From Pseudomonadota bacterium (GTDB taxonomy: Bacteria > Pseudomonadota > Alphaproteobacteria > UBA2136 > JASBTF01), in contig JASBTF010000002.1 of assembly GCA_030148545.1 (NCBI GenBank), positions 1 through 49,217 on the forward strand: a stretch of 49,217 nt of DNA, read 5' to 3'. A program made the position numbers and the translations under genes. Below are positions 1 to 8,767 of the stretch, in pieces; positions within the stretch are counted from its first letter, which is position 1, and the number at the start of each line of letters is the position of its first letter. The notes below the pieces were generated by a model. It saw only the letters and a list, made by a program, of their open reading frames with translations. It ran no database searches and was not told the DNA's origin.

Positions 1-3000
1 ATATTTTCTAATTGGGCAAGTTCGGCTGCAGTTAGGGTGGTATCGCTCACACGTTGCACCACTGTTGGCACATTGGTAAGGCCATACCAGTCGAGGCTGC
101 TGGCGGTTACGTTAGTTAGGGCTGAACCGTCACCGCTAAAGGCTGTTGCTGTAATGGTGCTTGCTGCTTCTACACCACCGTTGGCAAAAATAACGCCATC
201 AATTGTTTGGGTGCCTGATACATTTAAGCCACCAGTAATAGTGAGCGTACCATCCACCAAGGCATCGCCTGTGGTGTTCAAGGTTGTTACGGTAGCTGCT
301 GCTGGTACGTTAGCACCAATGACAGTGCCATCAATAGCGCCGCCGTTAATGTCCACCGTGGCTGCAGTGAGTGTACCGCCACCAAAACCTGCGTTACCGT
401 TTACAGTGAGGCCGGTTAGCGTGCCAAGGCTGGTCACATTTGGTTGGGCCGCAGTTTGCAGTGTACCAGTAAGGTTGGTAGCTAAAATACTTGGTGCCTG
501 CACGCTGGTGGTTGCTGTAATAGCACCACTTAGCTGCAAGCCTGCAGTGCTCAATGTGCCGTAACGGGCGCCTTCAAGGTCAAACGCTACAACGCCAGCG
601 CCTACACCATTATCAATCACGGTTACACTGCTATCGTCAGCATAAATACTAGTACCATCAAAGGTTTGGCTGCTGCCGGTAATGGCAATACCATCGGCAT
701 ATATGGTACCACTAATGTTGGCTTGGTCGGCAGCTACGGTGCCTACTACTTGCAATTCAAAGTCGGGCGATTCGGTGCCAATACCTACGTTACCGCCCAT
801 AATGGCCATCACATTAGCATCGGAAACTGTGGTGCCTGATTGGTCATCCAGCGCAATACCAAAGCTGTTATTACCACTTACGGTAATGCCCTGGCCAAGT
901 GCCACACTACGTGTGCCTTGTGCACGGTTACTATCACCCAGTGCAATGCCGTAATCACCATCGGCCTGTGTGTCGTAACCTAAACCTATACTATAGTCGC
1001 CCATGTTTTCATCATTCCACTGGGCGCCGCTTACAGCACCAGCACGGAACGCTGATTTGTTCGGGAAGAACACCAAGCGTGTACCCGCACCTTCTAAGCT
1101 ACTTGGTAGGGTGGTTTGCGCCACATCACCAGGGTTAATGGCTGGCAGTACACCAAATACCTTACGAGCTAACACACGCTGGGTGGTCAGCTGCAACATA
1201 GAGTCATCATCTACCGCTAGGTTAATCACACCTGTGCCGCTGTCGGTCACACGTACTTCGGAGTCATCCTGCTGAATAACGCTCTCGTTACCAGAAACAG
1301 CTAAGCGCTGCCACGCAGCACCGTTACAATATTCAACCCCACCGCCGCTCGACGTGCTGTAGCGAATTGCACCACTGAGGCTTAGGTCGCTACAATCTTC
1401 GCCGCCGTCAGCAATCATCAACGTGCCGCTTACTTGCAATGCAGTAACACTGTTTGTAATACCAATACCAACTCTATCGGTTGAAAGGTCGGCAAAGATA
1501 ACACCGCCGAGGTTCATGTAATTTGTTGTGTTGGCACTTGGTACATCTGCACCAGCACCTAGCAAGATATTATTACCGCCATCATCTAAAGTAAGGCCTG
1601 CTTGGTGACCAATAATAACATTGCTGGAACCTGTTGTGAGACCAAAGCCCGAGCCAGCACCAATCAGAATATTATTGCTGTAGCTGTTAGCCGCCGTACC
1701 AATACCCGCTGCATTACCAATAACCACGTTGTCGGCACCACTTTGGTTTTGGAAACCAGCTTGATAACCAATACCCACATTACCAGAACCACTACTGTTA
1801 GCACCCAAAGCAGCACGACCCAATGCTACGTTGTTAGCACCAGTATTATTAGTAGTAAGCGCCGCATAACCCACAGCGGTGTTCGCGTTACCTGCATTTA
1901 CAGCACCTGCTGCACCACCAACCAACACGTTTTGCTGACCGTTAGTACTGATACCCACACCAACTTGTAGGTTATTGGTGCCTTCGTTATCTAAAATAGT
2001 GTTACCGCCAATGGCGTAGCTGGTGGTGGTATCAATACGACCGGCGACATCCAGCTGGTCGTCCGCAGCGTTGGTACCAATCGCTACATTACCCGTTTGC
2101 TTATAAATAAGGTTAGCTGCACCCTTGGTCCAGTTTTGTGCCTCAGATTCCCAGTCACCTGAAACACTATTAAACACAATTACTTCATCATCGTTTGGTG
2201 CGGCAGCACTCACATTGCCCAGATCATCCAGCATGATAGGGTCAGCGGCACTACCTGCATCGGCAGTACAGTTCAGGCGGGTGCCATCGAAGGTCAGAAC
2301 ATGGTCGGCGGCACAAGCAACAGTAAGGTTGGTAGAGGCGTCAATCTTGGCCCAGGTTTGCACTTCTGGGTCTAGCTCGTTACCTGGTACCCAAGTAGAA
2401 CCGTTGTAACGCAAAATACTGGTACCACCGGCACCGGAGGTGTTTACGTCGGTCATGTCGCTCACAACAGGGGCGCGGTCTACCCAGTTGCTGCCATCGT
2501 AGTACAAGAAATCTCCACTCGCGGCTGAACTAATGTTCACATCGTTCAGGTCGTTCATTTCAATGTCAAAGCTGTTACTAGAAAGCTCACCATCAATAGC
2601 GATATCGCCAGTGATACGTGCATTACCATCTACGTACAAACGGTAACTACCCGGTGTGTTACCAATACCTACGTTACCACCGTCAAAAATTGGGGCACCG
2701 TCACAAATCACCTGCGTACCATCGGAGTAACACATGTTGGTAGCCGTTAATGTGCCTACCTCTGGGTCTTTTTCCGCATGAGTTACCCAGCCGCTACCAT
2801 CGTACATCAGCACGTCATCAACAGCTGGAGCAGTAGTATCTAGGTCTACATCACCAAGCTCACCAAGCAAAATAGCACGGCCTGGACCACCAATATCTGG
2901 CTGACATTCCCACACCTCGTCGGTGTCGTTCCACATCAGTTTTTCAGTATCGGTACAGAAAATAGGTGCATCGCGGTTACAAATCACGTTGGTGCCGTCG

Positions 3001-3680
3001 TTGTAACACCATTTGCCATCTTCACGTACGGTAATGGTTGGGTCTACCTCAACCTCTACCCCTGCATCGTCAGTTACACAGCTAAATTCGTTACCACTTG
3101 CCTTTAAAACCTCCTTCAGGCCACAACTTGGTAGCGGGGTTTTAGCAAAATCTTCAACGGTTGGGTCGACTTCTTCCAACAGACCAAGGTCAACGCGACA
3201 CTCAAACCCATCGCCACTACCATTGGTGGTTAGTACCTGAGCGCCAGTACAGTTAGGGAGAGGTGTTTTAGCAAACTCAAGTACCGTTGGGTCAATCTCC
3301 GCGGCAATACCTTCATCTTCCGCACAAATAAAGCGCACACCGTTGGTACGTAGCACCTGCCCCGGTGCACAAACAGGGAGAGAACTTTTTGCAAAGTCCA
3401 TAACAGTTGGGTCGATCTCGCTATCACAAACCCAGCTATCGCCATCCCAGCGCAGCTTATTGCCACTACCAGTACAGGCGGAAATTTCTTCAAATGCATG
3501 GGGTTCAATACGTTCGACTTCTTCTTGGAGAACGCCAATATCGGACTCAGCACGCGTAACGCGCGCATCCTGACGTGCGTTTTGCAACCCACGCCCACCA
3601 CTCTGGGTGAAAAAAGCCTCCTGCGCAGCGGCACTCTGGCCGAGCAACAAGAGTATAGCGATGATGAGGTTTTTCCTCAC
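1..3680 (-). CDS. Large exported fibre/adhesin-like protein, C-terminus outside window
   Basis: An uninterrupted minus-strand frame of about 1,226 codons runs off the left edge. I start it at GTG 3680, preceded by a GGAGG-type ribosome site and followed by a clear signal peptide (MRKNLIIAILLLLG..., cleavage near AAAQ). After a short coiled-coil-like stretch come three cysteine-bearing repeats with the motif DPTVxxFAKxxLPxC. Further on are beta-rich repeats of NTAVGYAAL and NNVALGRAAL type, then YadA-head-like repeats (YSIGLG, YGIALG, SVALG). Near the edge is GDGSALTNVTA, typical of phage-tail-fibre-like bacterial proteins that end in a peptidase S74 (endosialidase chaperone) domain. That domain would lie outside the window, so the family call is inference. 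Likely role: a trimeric surface or secreted fibre. Codons are regular throughout with no frameshift. Confidence 0.8.
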   Translation of the reverse strand, partial: MRKNLIIAILLLLGQSAAAQEAFFTQSGGRGLQNARQDARVTRAESDIGVLQEEVERIEPHAFEEISACTGSGNKLRWDGDSWVCDSEIDPTVMDFAKSSLPVCAPGQVLRTNGVRFICAEDEGIAAEIDPTVLEFAKTPLPNCTGAQVLTTNGSGDGFECRVDLGLLEEVDPTVEDFAKTPLPSCGLKEVLKASGNEFSCVTDDAGVEVEVDPTITVREDGKWCYNDGTNVICNRDAPIFCTDTEKLMWNDTDEVWECQPDIGGPGRAILLGELGDVDLDTTAPAVDDVLMYDGSGWVTHAEKDPEVGTLTATNMCYSDGTQVICDGAPIFDGGNVGIGNTPGSYRLYVDGNARITGDIAIDGELSSNSFDIEMNDLNDVNISSAASGDFLYYDGSNWVDRAPVVSDMTDVNTSGAGGTSILRYNGSTWVPGNELDPEVQTWAKIDASTNLTVACAADHVLTFDGTRLNCTADAGSAADPIMLDDLGNVSAAAPNDDEVIVFNSVSGDWESEAQNWTKGAANLIYKQTGNVAIGTNAADDQLDVAGRIDTTTSYAIGGNTILDNEGTNNLQVGVGISTNGQQNVLVGGAAGAVNAGNANTAVGYAALTTNNTGANNVALGRAALGANSSGSGNVGIGYQAGFQNQSGADNVVIGNAAGIGTAANSYSNNILIGAGSGFGLTTGSSNVIIGHQAGLTLDDGGNNILLGAGADVPSANTTNYMNLGGVIFADLSTDRVGIGITNSVTALQVSGTLMIADGGEDCSDLSLSGAIRYSTSSGGGVEYCNGAAWQRLAVSGNESVIQQDDSEVRVTDSGTGVINLAVDDDSMLQLTTQRVLARKVFGVLPAINPGDVAQTTLPSSLEGAGTRLVFFPNKSAFRAGAVSGAQWNDENMGDYSIGLGYDTQADGDYGIALGDSNRAQGTRSVALGQGITVSGNNSFGIALDDQSGTTVSDANVMAIMGGNVGIGTESPDFELQVVGTVAADQANISGTIYADGIAITGSSQTFDGTSIYADDSSVTVIDNGVGAGVVAFDLEGARYGTLSTAGLQLSGAITATTSVQAPSILATNLTGTLQTAAQPNVTSLGTLTGLTVNGNAGFGGGTLTAATVDINGGAIDGTVIGANVPAAATVTTLNTTGDALVDGTLTITGGLNVSGTQTIDGVIFANGGVEAASTITATAFSGDGSALTNVTASSLDWYGLTNVPTVVQRVSDTTLTAAELAQLEN

Positions 3681-3874
3681 TCTCCCTCCGAATATTTAAC
3701 TGCAGCTTTATTCTTATTGGACGCTGCACGACTTTATACTGACAGGAAACAGTCTATTATAGCCAGTACTTCCCCGCCTCGCTGCCTAGTTGAAAGGCAA
3801 AAAAATAGCCACCTGTGCTTTTTGCGCATCTATTTTATGAATACAGCTTGACCCAAAACGCTAAATCCGTTTGA
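3681..3874. other. Divergent intergenic region between fibre gene and wecB
   Basis: This 194-base gap separates two divergently transcribed genes and so must hold both promoters. A TTGACC box lies near 3848, but I see no convincing -10 at the right spacing. A small ACTG...CAGT hairpin lies around 3738-3753. No gene is visible. Confidence 0.4.
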
Positions 3875-5080
3875 GTGAGCGCTATGCAGCAAAGTGTAAG
3901 GAAAGCTCTTGTTATTGTCGGTACACGACCGGAGGCTATTAAGGTCGCACCGGTAATTCGTGCTATGAAGCAAGACCCCCGCTTTAACGTTAAAGTGTGT
4001 GCAACAGGGCAACACGATGAGCTGCTCTACCAGGTGCTGGATTGGTTTAATATTTCTCCTGACTACCGCCTGCGGGTGATGGAACACAAACAGCCACTAG
4101 CGTTGCTAGCCAGTAAGCTGCTCAACGGTTTGCAACAAGTTATTGAAAAAGAACGCCCAGATGTGGTGATTGTACAAGGTGATACCACCACCACCTTTAT
4201 TGGCGCGCTTGCCGCCTACTATGGGTTTGACTACTACATTCGCCGTGATATCCCCGCCGGTGCCCGCACCGAAGTAGCGCACATTGAAGCCGGCCTGCGC
4301 ACCCACGACAACTATGCTCCCTTCCCAGAGGAAGGTAACCGCCGCATTGTAAGCCAAGTAACCGATTGGCACTTTGCCCCCACACAAGATGCAGCGGATG
4401 TATTAGCTGAAGAAAAAATTACCAGCGGCGTGCATATTACCGGTAACACTGTGATTGATGCTCTGTTTGAAACTACCAAACTGCTTGCTGAAAAGCCACG
4501 CAACCCAGTGCCACAGCTTAACCCTGATAAAAAAATGGTGTTGGTCACTGCCCACCGCCGCGAGAACTATGGCGAAGGGTTTGAACGTGTTTTCCAAGCT
4601 ATTCGCCACCTTGCCGACACGCAAGATATTGAGTTTGTGTACCCCGTTCACCTTAACCGCCATGTGCGAGACAGCGCCGAACGCTACCTGATGGGTATTG
4701 ATAATATTCACCTAATTGAGCCGCAGGATTACCCGAATTTTGTATCGCTCATGCAGCAAAGCCATTTGATTTTGAGCGATTCCGGCGGTGTGCAAGAAGA
4801 AGCGCCCAGCCTGGGCAAGCCAGTACTGGTACTGCGCGATGTGACCGAGCGCATGGAAGCCGCCAAAGTAGGTACTGTTAAGCTGGTAGGAACCAACACC
4901 GATAAAATTATTACCGAAGCTGAAACACTGCTCGCTAGCGATGCGGCGTATCAGGCCATGTCTCAAATCAACAACCCGTATGGGGATGGCCATGCCAGCG
5001 AGCGTATTTTGAACATTCTGGCTGGTGATGATGTGAGCAAAAATACCTTTATCTACAAAAAAAGTAAAAAAGCGGCGTAA
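3875..5080 (+). CDS. wecB: UDP-N-acetylglucosamine 2-epimerase (non-hydrolysing)
   Basis: Interconverts UDP-GlcNAc and UDP-ManNAc in the cytoplasm, supplying ManNAc units for surface polysaccharide. Family signatures in order: GTRPEAIK (16-23), QGDTTTT (101-107), HIEAGLRT (136-143), PFPEEGNRR (149-157), GNTVID (190-195), TAHRREN (225-231) and DSGGVQEE (302-309). Length (401 aa) is slightly above the usual ~375. The excess includes an insertion of roughly a dozen residues (about 117-132, with IRRDIPAGART) just before HIEAGLRT, and a lysine-rich tail. Start is GTG 3875; ATG 3884 is an equally possible start and neither has a strong ribosome site. It stands alone, so the pathway it feeds is not shown here. 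Confidence 0.93.
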   Translation: MSAMQQSVRKALVIVGTRPEAIKVAPVIRAMKQDPRFNVKVCATGQHDELLYQVLDWFNISPDYRLRVMEHKQPLALLASKLLNGLQQVIEKERPDVVIVQGDTTTTFIGALAAYYGFDYYIRRDIPAGARTEVAHIEAGLRTHDNYAPFPEEGNRRIVSQVTDWHFAPTQDAADVLAEEKITSGVHITGNTVIDALFETTKLLAEKPRNPVPQLNPDKKMVLVTAHRRENYGEGFERVFQAIRHLADTQDIEFVYPVHLNRHVRDSAERYLMGIDNIHLIEPQDYPNFVSLMQQSHLILSDSGGVQEEAPSLGKPVLVLRDVTERMEAAKVGTVKLVGTNTDKIITEAETLLASDAAYQAMSQINNPYGDGHASERILNILAGDDVSKNTFIYKKSKKAA

Positions 5081-5106
5081 GGCCTACGATAACCCAAAAA
5101 ATCACA

Positions 5107-5136
5107 TAGATTGCTTCGCTACACTCGCAATGACGA
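5107..5136. repeat. Short palindromic element with ATTGC...GCAAT stem
   Basis: An ATTGC/GCAAT stem encloses TTCGCTACACTC and is followed by GACGAG. From memory this resembles short intergenic palindromes common in several intracellular and environmental bacteria. Only one copy is visible here, so repeat status is inference. Confidence 0.35.
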
Positions 5137-5212
5137 GATTTACAGCAAACCCTTCAAATACCTAGGTGGGTACTAGGCCACAAAACTGATGTAAACACCA
5201 GCGCTGCGGGCC

Positions 5213-5294
5213 CGGCATCCTAATTGCGGATGCAATTAGTTGCCGCGGATCCAAGGTGTCCTTGGTGCCTTGCGGCAGCTTTGCTGACCGCAAG
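5213..5294 (-). repeat. Three-hairpin intergenic repeat, copy 1
   Basis: Read on the minus strand: hairpin a (5269-5294; outer CTTGCGG/CCGCAAG, inner CAGC around the loop), hairpin b (5251-5265; CCAAGG/CCTTGG), hairpin c (5213-5245; outer CGGCA/TGCCG, an A opposite GA, inner CTAATTGC/GCAATTAG, loop ATCC). The b-c part is almost identical to copies at 18058-18110 and 22562-22614. It sits between the convergent 3' ends of wecB and lolA. Confidence 0.85.
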
Positions 5295-5308
5295 AGCATT
5301 GCAAATTT

Positions 5309-5920
5309 CTAATTATCTAAGGGGTGCTGTTCAGCAACGAATTTGAACAAACCCGGATCCAACTGCGCATTTTCAGCAATAGCGCTAAAACCTACATGCA
5401 CACGGCGATCGAGCGGGTCGATGGTTACAAGCTCTTGCAATTGTAATGGTTCACGACGGAACACAAGCAGCATCTCCTTCAGTGGCTGCAACCCGCCCGC
5501 ACTAGGAAAACTGAGCGCTACCGTGACATGCTTATCTGATGTTGCGATATTACTCACGCGTGTTTTATCGGTCTCTAGGCGCCATTCTTTTTGGCTAAGC
5601 AACCCTAAAAACCCAACATTGCGCGGAACCTGAGTAATTTGATGGGTTACTGCATCATAAAAAAACACCCGACTCCCGGTACCAACCAGCGTGGCAGAGG
5701 TCGGTTGCGCATACTGCCAACGAAAGCGACCCGGCTTTTGGTAGCTAAACGTACCCGTACGCCATTGGCCACTATGAAAAACGACTTCAGTAAAATCGGC
5801 CTGTAAGCTACTCAGGCTGTTCAGGTAACTTTCCACGTGCTGTAACCATTGCTCCGCATCTTCCTGTGCGTGCAGCAATGGTGTGCAAAATAGGCTGAGC
5901 AGCAATAAAACTTTTTTCAT
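5309..5920 (-). CDS. lolA: Outer-membrane lipoprotein carrier protein LolA
   Basis: Periplasmic chaperone that takes lipoproteins from LolCDE in the inner membrane and hands them to the outer membrane. I prefer ATG 5920, which gives a normal signal peptide (MKKVLLLLSLF..., cleavage near LLHAQ); an upstream GTG at 5944 would add eight residues before it. The mature part shows LolA features: a helix with LNSLSSLQADFTE, then GTFSYQKPGRFRWQY (the FxxxKPGxxRWxY signature), a YDAVTHQITQVP strand and PL...I-P rich strands. About 203 aa, normal for the family. It converges on wecB across a 228-base gap holding a structured repeat. No clear Shine-Dalgarno precedes either start. Confidence 0.9.
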   Translation of the reverse strand: MKKVLLLLSLFCTPLLHAQEDAEQWLQHVESYLNSLSSLQADFTEVVFHSGQWRTGTFSYQKPGRFRWQYAQPTSATLVGTGSRVFFYDAVTHQITQVPRNVGFLGLLSQKEWRLETDKTRVSNIATSDKHVTVALSFPSAGGLQPLKEMLLVFRREPLQLQELVTIDPLDRRVHVGFSAIAENAQLDPGLFKFVAEQHPLDN

Positions 5921-5966
5921 ACTAAGGAGTGTAGCCGAGGACACATAACTTTGCTAGGGTAGGCAC

Positions 5967-6602
5967 ATGCTTGAAGGACCTGCACTGACCCCACCAAACC
6001 CAAAATATGCTGTTATTTTATTACATGGATACGGCGCTGATGGCCAAAACCTGTTAGATTTAGCCTATTTTTTTGAAAAATTCCTCCCAATGGATATTTT
6101 TGGCGATATTGCATGGTTTGCACCTAATGCTCCAGACCCCACGCCGTATAACGAAGGCTACCAGTGGTTTGATATTGAAGAAGGCCGTTTTGCTGATAAA
6201 CCAGGGTTGGAAGCCAGCCGCGATGAGATTGACCAGCTGGTAGAACACATTAGACAGGAATATGGCATTGAGAAATATATTCTACTAGGTTTTTCCCAAG
6301 GTGGTATGACCAGTTTGTTCAGCGCACCACACCTGCAAACAACACCTACCGGTGTGATCAGCTACGCAGGAATGCTGTTGTTTGAAGATAAATACCCACA
6401 ACAGCCAGCACATATCCCACATTTGCTATTGCATGGCGAGGCCGACCCAGTAGTGGAACCAGAAGGTATTGAATCCGCAAAGGCAGAACTAGAACAGCGC
6501 GGGCAAGCTGTTACAGCACACACCTTCCCAGACGTAGAGCACTTTATTGCGCCCGAGGCAATGCCGCTAATGGCCGAATTCATTGAAACTCATTTAACAT
6601 AA
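5967..6602 (+). CDS. Phospholipase/carboxylesterase-family alpha/beta hydrolase
   Basis: A cytosolic serine esterase of the YpfH / acyl-protein thioesterase-like family (PF02230). The fold markers are LLHGYGADGQNL (18-30, oxyanion loop) and GFSQGG (108-113) with nucleophile Ser110. GEADPVV follows with Asp160, then VEHFIAP with His192, completing the triad. Length 211 aa is typical. There is no signal peptide. The start ATG is preceded by a GGGTAGG ribosome site. The gene is divergent from lolA, with only about 46 bases between start codons, so both promoters must overlap. The natural substrate cannot be told from sequence. Confidence 0.87.
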   Translation: MLEGPALTPPNPKYAVILLHGYGADGQNLLDLAYFFEKFLPMDIFGDIAWFAPNAPDPTPYNEGYQWFDIEEGRFADKPGLEASRDEIDQLVEHIRQEYGIEKYILLGFSQGGMTSLFSAPHLQTTPTGVISYAGMLLFEDKYPQQPAHIPHLLLHGEADPVVEPEGIESAKAELEQRGQAVTAHTFPDVEHFIAPEAMPLMAEFIETHLT

Positions 6603-6617
6603 TAACTAGCGCTTAAT

Positions 6618-6660
6618 AAAAAAATACCCCCCGCAACATGAGCTACGGGGGGGGGGGGGG
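6618..6660. terminator. Convergent terminator-like hairpin with a 14-G homopolymer
   Basis: An A-run, six C (6627-6632), a short loop, then fourteen consecutive G (6647-6660) lie between two convergent genes. The C6/G6 part can form a terminator stem. The surplus G makes the tract prone to slippage or to a homopolymer sequencing error. Confidence 0.6.
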
Positions 6661-6664
6661 TGAT

Positions 6665-7870
6665 CTATGCAGGTTTTACACCTGGAATATATGGCACAAT
6701 TTGGTTGGTGCCCTGAATGCGATAGCGTGGGTTTTTAACCCAACCAATGTTCGCCGCAAACAAAATCAGGGTACCATTACGGTCCAGCACCCGGTCAACA
6801 AACTTGTGCGGGTCACCATGAATGGCCAACCCTTCAAAAGTATGGTGTTCGTTATGCCACGCCTCACCACCAGTGAGCAGGTTCAACCACCACACATCAC
6901 GTGCTGAGGTGCCTACTCCATCTTTATTGTGAGGCTGTGCGCCCCACAGGTGGTTCCAACTGTTGATGAAGTGCGTCATACCATGTTGGTGTGCACGCCC
7001 AGCGTGACAGCCCAACATAAACACCGCAAACCATTCTACAGTAAACAAGCTTACCCCAAACGGCAGTACTACACAGGCAGAAACCAGCCACAACAGCGGT
7101 GGAATACCAACTTGCTGCATCAACACCACTTTCCAGTGATTGTCATGGTGATGCTGCAATATTGGGTCATTGGCACGGTTTTTCCACACAGGGTTTGTGG
7201 TCAACCACACTTCTGCTTCTGGCGATACTTCACGCGCGCGGGCGTCAAGCATCCAACCCACGTGTGACCACGTAAAGCCGAGAAACTGCTCCCACCGTGT
7301 ACCCTTATCCGGTTCAAACTGAACCAGCGGGTTATTGTAGGGAGAATAACGGTCAAAGCCCCATTGATCACCAAACTTGTGGTGTAGCCTGTGTTCAGGT
7401 GTCCATGTATTTGGGTCCATTTGCAGCGCCATAGCGGCCCAGTTTGCAAAAACACGAGTCATGGTTTTTACATGGGTAAGCTGGAAAGCGTTATGGCTAA
7501 AATACCGATGGTGGGCAACGCCCACTGCACCTTCCACCACACCCCATGAGATTACGGCAATAATAGCCGTAACCACCCACTGTGTTGGCGAGAAAAATCC
7601 CGACAAAGCAAACCACGTAGCAATACCAGTTATGGAGAGCGGCGCCACAATAAGCACTACAGCTGCAGCCCACTGTACCCGCCCACCTGTGAACAACAGA
7701 TAAGCAACGTACCCCACGGCCCATAGCGGCAGTATCACTAGGCTCAATAATGCAAATACCAAGTTAACAACTGAGCCCACACAAAGGGAGGTGACCCAGC
7801 AAAGTAAGTTATAAACAGCACCCCACATGCGACTAAGCACGGAGGGCTGCGCATGTTGAAGATGAGACAT
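6665..7870 (-). CDS. Acyl-CoA/fatty-acid delta-9-type desaturase
   Basis: Membrane di-iron enzyme that introduces a cis double bond into saturated acyl chains, adjusting membrane fluidity. All three histidine boxes of the stearoyl-CoA desaturase family are present: HRYFSH (121-126), HRLHH (160-164) and HNEHH in the EAWHNEHHTFEG stretch near the C-terminus. Hydrophobic segments at about 20-60, 68-90 and 98-115 and a further pair around 255-290 give the usual membrane topology. Length 401 aa fits. The ATG has a good GGAGG site six bases upstream. Electron donor and chain specificity cannot be read from the sequence. It is transcribed away from the GcrA-like gene. Confidence 0.92.
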   Translation of the reverse strand: MSHLQHAQPSVLSRMWGAVYNLLCWVTSLCVGSVVNLVFALLSLVILPLWAVGYVAYLLFTGGRVQWAAAVVLIVAPLSITGIATWFALSGFFSPTQWVVTAIIAVISWGVVEGAVGVAHHRYFSHNAFQLTHVKTMTRVFANWAAMALQMDPNTWTPEHRLHHKFGDQWGFDRYSPYNNPLVQFEPDKGTRWEQFLGFTWSHVGWMLDARAREVSPEAEVWLTTNPVWKNRANDPILQHHHDNHWKVVLMQQVGIPPLLWLVSACVVLPFGVSLFTVEWFAVFMLGCHAGRAHQHGMTHFINSWNHLWGAQPHNKDGVGTSARDVWWLNLLTGGEAWHNEHHTFEGLAIHGDPHKFVDRVLDRNGTLILFAANIGWVKNPRYRIQGTNQIVPYIPGVKPA

Positions 7871-7963
7871 GAAAGTCCTCCTAGAGAATCAGGCCGCAAA
7901 GGCCGAGAAACAGAACGCGTGAATTGGCAGATACCATACTGAAAGCCACACCACGACGCAAGC

Positions 7964-7992
7964 TTGACGTTAAACTGTATGCAGTATATAAG
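7964..7992 (+). promoter_or_regulatory. Sigma-70-type promoter for the GcrA-like gene
   Basis: A TTGACG box (7964-7969) and a TATAAG box (7987-7992) are 17 bases apart, close to consensus. Transcription would begin near 7999 and leave a short leader before ATG 8038. This is inferred from sequence pattern only. Confidence 0.5.
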
Positions 7993-8037
7993 CGTTTCAA
8001 ACTTTATACCGTTCACCCTCTTCATTGGAGGCAAAGC

Positions 8038-8727
8038 ATGACACACACAACAACCGCTGACTGGGCAAGTTTGAAAGGTGTAGCAGAGCTCTTTAAAGCT
8101 CTCACAGCTAAAGGGGCATCACACCCACGTATTGCTGAATATGTTACGCAGCACATCGCTATTACAGAAAATATTCATGTGACTGCTGAACAAATCAGCG
8201 CTGCCCTTATTGCTCATTCTCACAAAAAACTGTTTGGTGAGGCTCAGCCATTTGCAAGCCCACCTCAAATCAAGGAACCTCTCAGGTGGATATATCGCGA
8301 CGAAGTATTAGCCTGTATTTATGCGCTATATCTCCAGCGAACCGACGCTCAACTTGTTGATATTATCAACAAGCGCTATCGTACAGAAGACGATATGGTA
8401 ATCAGCAAGCATCACATCTCCAATTTACGAACCCATTATGGTTGGAGTAAACAAGGCCTAGCACGAATCAATACAGACTTTAATATACGGCGCATTTCGC
8501 GTGATGCGGACTCTCGTAGAGATAACGAGGCTCGCAAAGCAAGTGCGCAAGCGCGCGATAACAACCTCGCACCGCCCAAAGGTGGGGGGCCGTTTGCCTT
8601 AGCAAACCTACCTCGTGGCGGGTGTAAACGCATTATTGGCGACCCCAGCAATGTTAAAGTATGGTGCGGAGACCCCCAAAAACCCAACTCTTCTTACTGT
8701 GCAGCACATGCGCCACCATGTGGCTAA
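8038..8727 (+). CDS. GcrA-like regulator with two helix-turn-helix-like segments
   Basis: Start is ATG 8038, chosen because GGAGG lies just upstream and a sigma-70-like promoter precedes it; the frame is open further upstream but that part overlaps the promoter. The 229-residue product ends in the cysteine/histidine module of alphaproteobacterial GcrA: Cys196, IGDP (200-203), Cys210-Gly, SSYC (Cys221) and His224. GcrA normally has one N-terminal DNA-binding domain. Here two segments look helix-turn-helix-like, about residues 12-62 (VTAEQISAALIAHS) and 85-140 (VISKHHISNLRTHYGWS), joined to the C-terminus by a basic, charged linker. GcrA binds RNA polymerase sigma-70 at methylated promoters, so a DNA-linked regulatory role is likely. 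It is not canonical GcrA. Confidence 0.72.
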   Translation: MTHTTTADWASLKGVAELFKALTAKGASHPRIAEYVTQHIAITENIHVTAEQISAALIAHSHKKLFGEAQPFASPPQIKEPLRWIYRDEVLACIYALYLQRTDAQLVDIINKRYRTEDDMVISKHHISNLRTHYGWSKQGLARINTDFNIRRISRDADSRRDNEARKASAQARDNNLAPPKGGGPFALANLPRGGCKRIIGDPSNVKVWCGDPQKPNSSYCAAHAPPCG

Positions 8728-8734
8728 GACTTAA

Positions 8735-8767
8735 AATAACTCCACCATTTGGTGGGGTTATTTTTTT
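8735..8767 (+). terminator. Rho-independent terminator after the GcrA-like gene
   Basis: AATAAC-CCACC and GGTGG-TTATT arms around an ATTT loop are followed by seven T. It lies just after the stop codon, and its right end overlaps the last codons of the convergent Trm112-like gene. Confidence 0.8.

Noticed and set aside
3230-3634. 134-residue minus-strand frame inside the fibre gene
   Set aside because: It lies in another frame of the same strand as the fibre, which has a signal peptide and repeats; this frame has neither.
1-3700. Several plus-strand frames of 75-175 residues over the fibre gene
   Set aside because: Their proteins are Ala/Val/Pro-rich mirror images of the Gly/Thr/Asn repeats on the other strand.
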